From Thermoleophilia bacterium (GTDB lineage: Bacteria; Actinomycetota; Thermoleophilia; Gaiellales; SKUG01), in the NCBI GenBank assembly GCA_025964455.1, contig JAOPYU010000244.1, forward strand, positions 1 through 6,917: a DNA stretch of 6,917 nucleotides, read 5' to 3'. Made by a program: the position numbers and the translations under genes. Positions 1-5,844 of this stretch are shown in pieces. Below the pieces are notes generated by a model that did not search any database, had not been told where the DNA came from, and saw only the letters and a program-made list of their open reading frames with translations. Numbering within the stretch: the first letter of the stretch is position 1; every line of letters starts with the position of its first letter.

Positions 1-1
1 C

Positions 2-253
2 GAGCCCGGTGCCGACCCGTCCGCGTCCGTGTGGGGAGACGGTGCCGGCGCCGGCGCTGGCCCGGCCCCTGCCGCCGAGTCGCTGCCGCCCGCCGGCCAG
101 CCGTCGGCCGATGCCGCGCAGGTGCGCCAGCTCATCCTCGAGTCACTGGCGGCAGGCCAGACCCGCGAGGCGATCGAGACCTACCTGCGCGACACGATGG
201 GCTTCGTCGAACCGGCCGCGCTCGTCGACGCGGCCATGGGCTCCGTCGGCTGA
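2..253 (+). CDS. C-terminal 83 residues of an unidentified protein (gene starts upstream of window)
   Basis: The frame is open from the first complete codon (position 2) to a TGA at 251-253, so only the C-terminus is present. A GTG at 29 is a possible internal start, but nothing resembling a ribosome site precedes it and the frame stays open to the edge, so I treat this as a 5'-truncated gene. The first ~40 residues are low-complexity Ala/Pro/Gly, like a flexible linker. The last ~45 residues are amphipathic: a helix around VRQLILESLAAGQ, then TREAIETYLRDTMGF, then EPAALVDAAMGSVG. The TREAIETYL...ALVDAAM arrangement reminds me of short C-terminal modules on coiled-coil or DivIVA-like proteins of Thermoleophilia. 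That is memory, not a search result, and I assign no function. The gene converges on the minus-strand gene ending at 277, with a hairpin over its stop codon. Confidence 0.6.
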   Translation, partial: EPGADPSASVWGDGAGAGAGPAPAAESLPPAGQPSADAAQVRQLILESLAAGQTREAIETYLRDTMGFVEPAALVDAAMGSVG

Positions 254-268
254 CCTGAGGAGCCGACG
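244..268. terminator. Small hairpin between convergent genes, possible bidirectional terminator
   Basis: CGTCGGCT (244-251) and AGCCGACG (261-268) form a perfect 8-bp stem with a 9-nt loop. The left arm runs into the stop codon (251-253) of the rightward gene, and the right arm ends 8 bp before the stop of the leftward gene (277-279). There is no U-tract on either side. In high-GC actinobacteria terminators often lack one, so position between converging genes is the main support. Confidence 0.4.
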
Positions 269-276
269 ACGTCAGC

Positions 277-993
277 TCAGCTGTGCCACTTGATCAGCTT
301 GACGCTCGGCACGAGCGTCTTGTAGATGCCCGACTTGGCTGACATCGTGACCTTGAGCATCGTGCCGTTCGGGATCGATCCGGGGCGCGGCTGGAAGTTG
401 TGGTAGAGCGAGTTCTTGGTCATCCCGAAGCAGCCGACGACGCGGGTGTCGGTGTGGATGAGCCTGGTGCCGCGGTAGACGCGCATGATCGAGCTCGTCG
501 TGCCGGATGCCATGTTGCAGCGCAGCACGCCGGTCAGCTGGACCTGCGAGAGGTTGTTCGCACCGTTCGTGCCGATCACGGGCTTCAGGAACGAGAACTG
601 GAAGATCCCCGGCACGATGAATCGCTGGGCCGGGGTGCGGAAGATCTGGAACTCCTCGGAGACCGCGCTGTTGTTGTCGGTACGGATCTGCCAGAAGTAG
701 TCGCCCGGGGTGAACACCTTGGTCCGGTCGACATATGCTGTCGCGCCGGCAGCCGGGCTGCCGACCATGCCGTTCGAGTCATCGAGGCCGCCGTCGACGA
801 TCGCCGCGGTCGGCGTCACCGTGAGCTGCAGGTTCTGCTCGCCCTCCGGCACCGACCACCGGAACACCGGGTACGGCGTCGTCAGCCTGGCACCGACGGC
901 CGGGGCGATCTGGGTCGCGGCAGCGGAGGCGCTCGCTGCGAACGCGAGCAGCAACATCGTGGAGAGCAGGGTCATGCGCAGTGCGAATGTCAT
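277..993 (-). CDS. Secreted protein of unknown function with fibronectin-III/Ig-like beta domain
   Basis: The 238-residue product starts at ATG 993-991; M7 is an alternative start, and neither has a good Shine-Dalgarno sequence. Residues 1-25 form a Sec-type signal peptide with a hydrophobic core around LLSTMLLLAFAASASA and likely cleavage after the ASA near residue 24. Residues ~28-120 look like an Ig/fibronectin-III beta sandwich: an APAVGARLTTPYPVFRWSVP opening, then beta-rich sequence and a GDYFWQIRT strand (97-105) typical of such folds. Residues ~121-238 are a second beta-rich region with the only two mature-domain cysteines, C159 and C188, which could form a disulfide. No transmembrane segment or sortase motif follows, so it is probably released or loosely wall-associated. 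It lies 81 bp after the O-antigen-ligase-like gene on the same strand and probably belongs to that transcript, suggesting a role at the cell surface. I recognise no named family; the domain call rests on pattern only. Confidence 0.72.
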   Translation of the reverse strand: MTFALRMTLLSTMLLLAFAASASAAATQIAPAVGARLTTPYPVFRWSVPEGEQNLQLTVTPTAAIVDGGLDDSNGMVGSPAAGATAYVDRTKVFTPGDYFWQIRTDNNSAVSEEFQIFRTPAQRFIVPGIFQFSFLKPVIGTNGANNLSQVQLTGVLRCNMASGTTSSIMRVYRGTRLIHTDTRVVGCFGMTKNSLYHNFQPRPGSIPNGTMLKVTMSAKSGIYKTLVPSVKLIKWHS

Positions 994-1074
994 CCGTGGC
1001 TTTCGTTCGAGAAGGGGACCGTGACTGATCGTCCGGCGAGGCCCTGTGAGTGATACGACATCCTGACCGAATCG

Positions 1075-3105
1075 TCAGCCGTCGGAGTTCTGGAGCGCGT
1101 CCGGGTCGGCCGACGCCTCGGCATCGTCGGCTTTCGGGTCGGTCCCGGCAGGCAGTTGTGGGTTGAGTCGCCGCGCCGCCTCGAACGCGCGGAACCCCTC
1201 CTGCGTGGAATCCAGGCCGATCAGCCCGGAAGCGCGGTACTGGACCGACCAGCTGCGAGGCTCCAGACGCACGGCGCGCCGGGCCGCGTCGGCAGCGGAC
1301 TTCCGGTTGCCGGCGGCAGCCTGGATGGTCCCCTCCACGATCGCCGGCTCGGCCCACGTCGGATCGAACTCCTGTGCATCGCGCGCCGCCGTCGCAGCCG
1401 CCGCGCGCGGGGTGTCGGGGTCCCGCGCCTCGCGCAGGCGCGCGTCAGCCATCGTCACCGGCAGCACGAGCGCGATCGCGCCGAGCATCGCAGCGGCCGC
1501 GAAGGGGGCCGCCACGGCGGTGCTGACCTGGCGCTGCGCAGGGCTCACGCACGCCACGAGCCCTCCGGCCAGCGCCAGCGCAGGCAGTGACACTGCGGGA
1601 AGCTGCCAGAGCCAGTCGATCGAGGCGTGGGTGGTCCAGTACGCGAGCGCCCCGATCGCACCGGCGAAGGCGCCGTCGCGCGCGGTGCCGCTGCCGATGA
1701 ATCGCCACGCCGCCAGGCACACGCTGCCGAGCACCGCCGCCCCGAGCAGCGCGCCCACGATGCCGAGCTCGGCCAGCAGCTGCAGCGGGAGCGAGTGCAC
1801 CACGCGAGGATCCTCTGCAGTCCGTCGCTCGGCGACGTATGCGCTGCGGAAGTTCCCTGCGCCCAGGCCGCGGACCGGGTGGTCGCGGAAAGCGATGAGC
1901 GCCACGCGGTAGTAGTCGCACCGGCCGGTGCCCGAGTTGGCGAAGTAGGAGGCGCCGCTGCCGGGGTCGTTGACCCGCTCGGGCGGATCCACGCAGCCGC
2001 GGTATTGGTCGGCTGCCCACGCGGTCGGCGACGAGGAGGATCCGCTGGTGATGACGAGCAGCGTGGCGACCAGTGCCGCGGCACCGACCGTGATCGGCAG
2101 GGCGAGGCCGTGGCCACGCGAGCGCTCGAACTCGGCGAGCCACGCCGAACAACGTACGCCGATCGGTACGAGCACCGCCCCGACGATCGCGAGCACCACG
2201 GCGAGCACGATCACCCGGACCGCCGCGTCATGTGCCGCAGCCTCGGCCGCCGTCGCGAGCGCCGTGGCGTCAGCCCCGTCGGTGAACGGTGCCTGACGGA
2301 GACTGAACTGCGTCTGGAACGGCGCGGCGAACACGGCGCGCGACGCGACCAGCGCCAGCCCGATGAGGACCAGGCGGAGCAGCCAGGTGGCGCGGCGGGG
2401 GGTGGCGAGCAGGGACACGACCACGCCCACGAGGATCGCCGGGAGCGTCCCACGGCTCTGGGCGAGCAACGCGACAGCAGCGCACGCCGTGGCGCCGCCG
2501 AGTGCGAGCGCGCCGAGCGCGATCGCTCCCATCTCGTGCGTGCGTGCGAAACGCTGTTCAGAAGCCGTAGCCACGCCGAGCAGCAGCAGCATCCCGAACA
2601 GGCAGAACCCGGCCATGCCCGGCGCGTAGCCCACCGGCCAGTCGAGGCGCCCCGCCACGAACGACGTCAGTGGCGAATCGGACAGTGTCACCCGGAACGC
2701 CACGACCAGTGCCAGCCCGGCGATCCCGGCGCCGACGAGGGTCGCCAATCGCGCATAGGTCCGCCCGTTCGCAAGGAGCGAGCCGCCGAGCAGGAACATC
2801 GACGCGTAGCCGAGCGCACGCATGGCCTCGACCCATGCGTCATGGCGCGTCGCCACCGCCCACGAGATCGACGCTGCCGTCCACAGGGCGAGCACCACGA
2901 TCGCGATCGATGCGACACCCGCAGCGCTGCGCGGTGCACTGAGGCGCCCGCGTGCAGCCTGTACGCACGCCCAGGCGGCGAGGCCCAGCACGACCCATCC
3001 CGCGTGTCGCGCGTGGTAGCCACCGAAGCGCAGGGCGAGCAGGATCGGGACCACCGCCAGCACGATCGCGGGCAGCTGGAGGCGGACGAGGTCGCGCGCC
3101 GTCAC
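1075..3105 (-). CDS. O-antigen ligase/polymerase-like (Wzy/WaaL family) membrane protein with C-terminal TPR-like tail
   Basis: The 676-residue product begins at GTG 3105-3103, which overlaps the epimerase stop as GTGA. The frame extends further upstream, but that sequence is the shadow of the epimerase 3' end and is not membrane-like. A GGGGAG (3123-3118) lies 12 nt before the GTG. About 14 hydrophobic segments run from residue 10 to ~550. Family signatures are LAQSRGTL (214-221), a long probably extracytoplasmic loop (~354-445), GLGAGNF (413-419) and VHSLPLQLLAELGIVG (436-451) with H437 and E446. These match the Wzy_C core in which a conserved Arg and His act in glycan transfer or polymerisation. 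The tail ~553-650 is soluble and helical, with TPR-like spacing (AADAARRAVRLEP, then RAFEAARRLNP), followed by an acidic end. The likely role is polymerising or transferring lipid-linked surface glycan; the acceptor cannot be read from sequence. It sits downstream of a sugar epimerase. Confidence 0.85.
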   Translation of the reverse strand: MTARDLVRLQLPAIVLAVVPILLALRFGGYHARHAGWVVLGLAAWACVQAARGRLSAPRSAAGVASIAIVVLALWTAASISWAVATRHDAWVEAMRALGYASMFLLGGSLLANGRTYARLATLVGAGIAGLALVVAFRVTLSDSPLTSFVAGRLDWPVGYAPGMAGFCLFGMLLLLGVATASEQRFARTHEMGAIALGALALGGATACAAVALLAQSRGTLPAILVGVVVSLLATPRRATWLLRLVLIGLALVASRAVFAAPFQTQFSLRQAPFTDGADATALATAAEAAAHDAAVRVIVLAVVLAIVGAVLVPIGVRCSAWLAEFERSRGHGLALPITVGAAALVATLLVITSGSSSSPTAWAADQYRGCVDPPERVNDPGSGASYFANSGTGRCDYYRVALIAFRDHPVRGLGAGNFRSAYVAERRTAEDPRVVHSLPLQLLAELGIVGALLGAAVLGSVCLAAWRFIGSGTARDGAFAGAIGALAYWTTHASIDWLWQLPAVSLPALALAGGLVACVSPAQRQVSTAVAAPFAAAAMLGAIALVLPVTMADARLREARDPDTPRAAAATAARDAQEFDPTWAEPAIVEGTIQAAAGNRKSAADAARRAVRLEPRSWSVQYRASGLIGLDSTQEGFRAFEAARRLNPQLPAGTDPKADDAEASADPDALQNSDG

Positions 3106-4073
3106 GCCTGGACCCGACTCCCCATCCACTCGATCGTCGCTGCGAGCCCGACTTCGAACGGCGTGTCGCACGCGACACCCAGGCGCGAGCGCGTGCGCGA
3201 GGCATCGAGCACGCTGTTGCGGATCTCGCCCGTGCGCGCCTCGTGGAAGTCGCGTCCGCTCGAGGTGCCGCCCGCGCGTTCCATGGCGTCCCACAGCTCC
3301 ACGACGCTCGTGGCGATACCCGTACCGACGTTGTAGACCGGGATCACGTCCCCGCCCTGGCGCAGGTCGATGTCGGAGCCGTCTGCCGCGGCATCCGCCG
3401 CTGCGATCGTGGCCGCCACTGCATCACCGACGTACACGTAGTCGCGAGTCTGCAGGCCGTCGCCGAAGATGCGCGCCGGCTTCCCGCCGAGGATCAGCCC
3501 GGCGAAGATCGCGACGACGCCGGCTTCGCCGTGCGGGTCCTGACGTGGGCCGTAGACGTTCGCGTAGCGCATGACGGTGTGGCGCTGGCCGTAGAGGCGC
3601 GCGTCCTGTGCGAGGTAGATCTCCGCGGCGAGCTTGGCGGCGCCGTAGGGGCTCGGCGGCAGCTCGGGGTGCGATTCGGGCGCCGGTTCGGTCACCTCGC
3701 CGTAGATCGCGCCACCAGTGGAGGAGAAGGCGATGATCGCGTCGTGCTTGCGGGCGGCGTTGATCACGGCGAGCGTGCCGACCACGTTCGTGCGTGCGTC
3801 GAGCGCCGGCTCCTCCACGGAGACGCGCACGTCGGCCTGCGCAGCCAGGTGGTACCAGCGCGACACGGGACCGATCTCGTCCGCGAGCGCCGCGATGGCC
3901 TCGACGTCGGCGACGTCGAGCTCGTGGAACGTCGCTCCGTCGGGCACCTGCTCGCGGCGGCCGTTGGCGAGGTTGTCCACCACGTGGACTTCGTCCCCCC
4001 GTGCGACCAGGGCGTCGGCGAGGTGGGAACCGATGAACCCCGCGCCGCCCGTCACGACCACTCGCTCGCCCAC
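3102..4073 (-). CDS. NAD-dependent sugar-nucleotide epimerase, UDP-glucose 4-epimerase-like (extended SDR)
   Basis: The 323-residue product starts at GTG 4073-4071, chosen because GGGAGG (4084-4079) lies 5 nt upstream and the protein then opens directly into the Rossmann strand; an upstream ATG at 4124 would add 17 non-conserved residues. Seen in the sequence: TGGAGFIGSH (8-17), the NAD-binding GxxGxxG; VVDNL (31-35), where D33 should bind the adenosine ribose; HLAAQADVRVS (75-85); the S117/S118-T119 region with YxxxK as Y143/K147, the catalytic set; RYANVYGPRQ (169-178); and GDGLQTRDYVYVGD (204-217). Length and motifs fit the GalE/WbpP-like group interconverting UDP-glucose/galactose or their N-acetyl forms. 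Exact substrate cannot be decided. GalE is the closest description, but such genes are often misnamed, so I leave the symbol blank. It is the first gene of the leftward block and overlaps the next by 4 bp, so it probably supplies a sugar nucleotide for the glycan handled by the membrane protein. Confidence 0.9.
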   Translation of the reverse strand: MGERVVVTGGAGFIGSHLADALVARGDEVHVVDNLANGRREQVPDGATFHELDVADVEAIAALADEIGPVSRWYHLAAQADVRVSVEEPALDARTNVVGTLAVINAARKHDAIIAFSSTGGAIYGEVTEPAPESHPELPPSPYGAAKLAAEIYLAQDARLYGQRHTVMRYANVYGPRQDPHGEAGVVAIFAGLILGGKPARIFGDGLQTRDYVYVGDAVAATIAAADAAADGSDIDLRQGGDVIPVYNVGTGIATSVVELWDAMERAGGTSSGRDFHEARTGEIRNSVLDASRTRSRLGVACDTPFEVGLAATIEWMGSRVQA

Positions 4074-4078
4074 GTCTG

Positions 4079-4084
4079 CCTCCC
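4079..4084 (-). promoter_or_regulatory. Strong ribosome binding site of the epimerase gene
   Basis: The minus strand reads GGGAGG followed by a 5-nt spacer and GTG (4073-4071). It decides the start: no comparable site precedes the in-frame ATG at 4124. Confidence 0.75.
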
Positions 4085-4240
4085 GATCACCGCATACAGA
4101 GCCTCTCCCGCAGCGCACGCGCACGCGGGGGGCGTTTCGTGGCCTCTACCCGACACCCGGGAATTCCGCGCATCCACGTCGAAATCCGCGAGTTGGGCCA
4201 CGGGCTGGCCGCTTGTGGCGTGTGGGGGCGTTTTTTTGCA

Positions 4241-4255
4241 TCAAGTCGTGCTTGA
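4241..4255. promoter_or_regulatory. Short inverted repeat overlapping the -35 box, possible operator
   Basis: TCAAG (4241-4245), a 5-nt centre and CTTGA (4251-4255) form a perfect 5-bp dyad. The right half overlaps the TTGACA -35 box (4252-4257), a position where a repressor would block polymerase. The arms are short, so chance occurrence is quite possible, and no regulator is encoded nearby. Confidence 0.25.
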
Positions 4256-4279
4256 CATATTCCGAAGTCATCGTACGCT
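4252..4279 (+). promoter_or_regulatory. Sigma-70-type promoter of the LPFTG surface-protein gene
   Basis: TTGACA (4252-4257) matches the -35 consensus exactly and is followed after 16 bp by TACGCT (4274-4279), which keeps the TA...T positions of the -10 box. A T7 run 14 bp upstream of the -35 could act as an UP-like element. Transcription would start near 4286, giving a leader of about 34 nt before the ATG at 4320, with AAAAGG (4305-4310) as the ribosome site. Confidence 0.65.
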
Positions 4280-4319
4280 GGACCCACTACTGCCCCCGCT
4301 AGGGAAAAGGTGTCCCACC

Positions 4320-5090
4320 ATGATCGCCCGCCGAATCGCTGCCACTCTCGTCCTCACGCTCGCCGCACTTGCGGTGATCCTGCCGACGTCCTCGTTCGCA
4401 GCTGAAGTCAGCTCGGTCGACCAGGTCGCTGCCGAGGTGGCAGCCGGGTCCTCCTCCAACGGCTCCTCGTCGACCAGCGCGGGCGACAGCCCGACCGTCG
4501 ACAGCTACGGCGGCGGCACCACCGAGGTCCCGCCCGCGGTCAAGTGTGGCGATTCGTCCTCCTCCGGCGGCGGATCCGGCTCATCCTCTTCGGGCGGCGG
4601 CTCCTCGTCGACCAGCGGCACGACCTGCACCTTCATCGAGTGCTCGACCGGTGACACCGACGGCAAGGACCAGAACGGCAAGCCCTGCGTCGAGTGCTCC
4701 TCCGTCGACACCGACGGCAAGGACGCCTCCGGCAAGCCATGCGTGCCGACCACCGAGACGCCTGTCACCACCGTCGTGAAGACCGACGTGTGTGGCACCA
4801 AGGGTGGCGGCGCCGGCACGACGACCACGCCTTCCACGAGCGGTTCCGGTCCCGGCACGGTCTGTGGCGGTGGCGGCGGCGAGGTCGTCGAGGAGCCCTC
4901 CGAGGCACCCGAGCCGGTCGAAGGTGGCGGCGCTCCCGAGCCCGTCCCGGCCAGCGCTCCGGTCGAGGGTGGCGGTGGCCCCGAGCTTCCGTTCACCGGC
5001 CTGCCCCTCTGGTACGCGATCTACGGTGGCTTCGCCCTGATGCTCGTCGGTGGTGCCTTCTGGCTCCGCGGTCGCCGCAACGAGGCCTGA
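4320..5090 (+). CDS. LPXTG (LPFTG) cell-wall-anchored surface protein with Cys-containing tandem repeat
   Basis: The 256-residue product starts at ATG 4320-4322, 9 nt after AAAAGG; the frame is open further upstream but no signal peptide would result from earlier starts. Residues 1-27 are a signal peptide (MIARR, then a hydrophobic core, cleavage near SSFA/AE). Residues ~43-102 are a Ser/Gly-rich stalk with C76. Residues 103-142 are a Cys-rich segment containing two 18-residue repeats (107-124 and 125-142) sharing ECS..DTDGKD..GKPCV. Residues ~160-220 are Gly/Thr then Pro/Glu/Gly-rich stalk. LPFTG is at 223-227, followed by a membrane helix (~228-249) and the basic tail RGRRNEA, the complete sortase sorting signal. 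The mature protein has eight cysteines. Sortase would cleave between T226 and G227 and link the protein to the wall. No sortase gene is in the window. It has its own promoter and terminator, so it appears monocistronic. Function unknown; surface display, adhesion or cation binding are possibilities, none demonstrated. Confidence 0.85.
   Translation: MIARRIAATLVLTLAALAVILPTSSFAAEVSSVDQVAAEVAAGSSSNGSSSTSAGDSPTVDSYGGGTTEVPPAVKCGDSSSSGGGSGSSSSGGGSSSTSGTTCTFIECSTGDTDGKDQNGKPCVECSSVDTDGKDASGKPCVPTTETPVTTVVKTDVCGTKGGGAGTTTTPSTSGSGPGTVCGGGGGEVVEEPSEAPEPVEGGGAPEPVPASAPVEGGGGPELPFTGLPLWYAIYGGFALMLVGGAFWLRGRRNEA
4638..4745 (+). repeat. Two tandem 18-residue (54-bp) coding repeats
   Basis: The units are residues 107-124 (4638-4691) and 125-142 (4692-4745) of the LPFTG protein. 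Thirteen of 18 positions are identical, including both cysteines, DTDGKD and GKPCV. The D-x-D-G-K-D core resembles calcium-loop motifs of thrombospondin type 3 or EF-hand-like repeats, but without their full spacing. Confidence 0.8.
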
Positions 5091-5115
5091 TCCGCCAGAC
5101 ATCTGATTGACGCCC

Positions 5116-5154
5116 GCGGGGGCGGCGCCGGCACCACGCCAGCGCCGCCCCCGC
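5116..5154 (+). terminator. GC-rich hairpin terminator after the LPFTG gene
   Basis: GCGGGGGCGGCGC (5116-5128) and GCGCCGCCCCCGC (5142-5154) are perfect 13-bp complements. Inside the 13-nt loop a further GGC/GCC (5130-5132 with 5138-5140) could pair after one mismatch. No U-tract follows, as is common in high-GC actinobacteria. It begins 25 bp after the LPFTG-gene stop and ends 24 bp before the thymidylate kinase start, which isolates the two transcripts. Confidence 0.7.
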
Positions 5155-5166
5155 TGCGTGCTGCGG

Positions 5167-5172
5167 TAGCAT
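5167..5172 (+). promoter_or_regulatory. Candidate -10 box for a leaderless thymidylate kinase transcript
   Basis: TAGCAT fits the TANNNT form of actinobacterial -10 boxes and ends 6 nt before the GTG at 5179. Transcription would start at or next to the start codon. No Shine-Dalgarno sequence precedes this GTG, which fits leaderless translation. The expected -35 position falls in the right arm of the hairpin and shows no recognisable box. Confidence 0.45.
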
Positions 5173-5178
5173 CCCGTC

Positions 5179-5844
5179 GTGGGACCAGGCCTGCTCATCT
5201 CCTTCGAGGGCATCGACGGCTGCGGCAAGACGACGCAGCTGCAGCGCATCGCCGCGCGCCTGCGCCTCGCCGGGTCCGATCCGGTCGTCGTGCGCGAGCC
5301 TGGTGGCACGCACCTGGGCGAGCAGGTCCGCGAGCTGCTCCTGGACCCTGCGACCGGGGACATCGATCCTGCCGCGGAGGCGCTGCTGTACGCCGCCTCG
5401 CGCGCCGAGCTCGTCGCGACCACGATCGAGCCTGCGCTGGCCGAGGGGCGCGTCGTGCTCATGGACCGCTACGTGGACTCATCGCTGGCCTACCAGGGCG
5501 CGGGTCGCGATCTCGGGGTCGATCGCGTCCTGGAGGCGAACCTGCTGGCAACCCGCGGGCGCCTGCCCGACCGCACGATCCATGTCGCGATCGATCCTGC
5601 CGTGGCTCGTGCGCGGGTCGCTGCCGGCGATGGCGGCGAGGATCGCCTCGAGCAGGCCGGCTCGGAATTCTTCGCACGAGTGCACGCCGCCTACGGTGAG
5701 CTCGCGGCCCGCTGGCCCGAGCGCATCGCCAGCGTCGACGGCGGCGGTGCGCCCGACGACGTCGAGGAGCGCGTCGATGCCGTGCTCGCACCCGTGTTCG
5801 ACGCCGCCGGCATCGAGCTCGCCCCCCTGGAGGCACGCACGTGA
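5179..5844 (+). CDS. tmk: Thymidylate kinase (dTMP kinase)
   Basis: The 221-residue enzyme phosphorylates dTMP to dTDP with ATP in the cytoplasm, an essential step to dTTP. Seen in the sequence: FEGIDGCGKTTQ with Walker A G11-T18; REPGGT (39-44), the dTMP-binding loop; LLYAASRAEL (69-78); DRY (96-98); SSLAYQG (101-107), the thymine-contacting stretch; and an Arg-containing LID region, R144/R146 to DRLEQ (155-159), followed by FFARVHAAY. The P-loop lacks the Arg of the human-type enzyme and the LID carries arginines, so it looks like the bacterial type II form. Length is slightly above the usual ~205-215, with a ~10-residue C-terminal extension after a normal last helix. GTG 5179 fits the family start exactly, since the first beta strand begins at residue 5. 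The stop overlaps the delta-prime start by GTGA, a common tmk-holB arrangement, and tmk probably drives both genes from the promoter just upstream. Confidence 0.96.
   Translation: MGPGLLISFEGIDGCGKTTQLQRIAARLRLAGSDPVVVREPGGTHLGEQVRELLLDPATGDIDPAAEALLYAASRAELVATTIEPALAEGRVVLMDRYVDSSLAYQGAGRDLGVDRVLEANLLATRGRLPDRTIHVAIDPAVARARVAAGDGGEDRLEQAGSEFFARVHAAYGELAARWPERIASVDGGGAPDDVEERVDAVLAPVFDAAGIELAPLEART
5829..5833 (+). promoter_or_regulatory. Ribosome binding site of the delta-prime gene inside tmk
   Basis: GGAGG lies in the last codons of tmk, 7 nt before GTG 5841-5843. It fixes the holB start and shows that this gene, unlike tmk, has a canonical ribosome site. Confidence 0.75.

Larger units (their letters stand above)
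4074..4319. other. Divergent intergenic region between the epimerase and the LPFTG-protein gene
   Basis: This 246-bp stretch separates genes transcribed away from each other. Its right third is AT-richer than the surroundings, with a T7 run at 4231-4237, and holds the rightward promoter (4252-4279) and an overlapping dyad. The left part (4085-4200) is GC-rich, with the palindromes CCCGGG and GAATTC next to each other but no clear element. I could not identify a convincing -35/-10 pair for the leftward operon, although its promoter should lie here. Confidence 0.6.

Noticed and set aside
1063..1078. CTGAC-N6-GTCAG hairpin over the stop of the membrane-protein gene
   Set aside because: Only a 5-bp stem with a 6-nt loop and no U-tract, so too weak to call a terminator. 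The following gene is probably co-transcribed.
1627..3336. Long plus-strand open frame (569 codons) opposite the membrane-protein gene
   Set aside because: Its translation is Arg/Glu/Gly/His-rich with no domain, and it is the antisense shadow of a gene with clear membrane segments and family motifs.
4231..4237. T7 run as the U-tract of a rho-independent terminator
   Set aside because: No stable GC stem lies directly before it on the plus strand and no plus-strand gene ends upstream. An AT-rich promoter-proximal element is more likely.
4085..4250. Promoter for the leftward epimerase operon
   Set aside because: One should exist, but no -35/-10 pair with acceptable spacing was convincing on the minus strand.
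2952..4319. 5' extension of the LPFTG-gene frame upstream of 4320
   Set aside because: The extension is antisense to the epimerase and lacks any motif. The signal peptide, ribosome site and promoter all place the start at 4320.
4443..4625. TCC/TCG/GGC-rich microsatellite-like DNA in the LPFTG gene
   Set aside because: It is explained as the coding sequence of a Ser/Gly-rich stalk with mixed codons, not a simple nucleotide repeat.
4581..5462. Minus-strand open frame of 293 codons across the LPFTG gene and the start of tmk
   Set aside because: Composition is a reflection of the repetitive plus-strand gene; it crosses the hairpin and the tmk start and has no recognisable domain.
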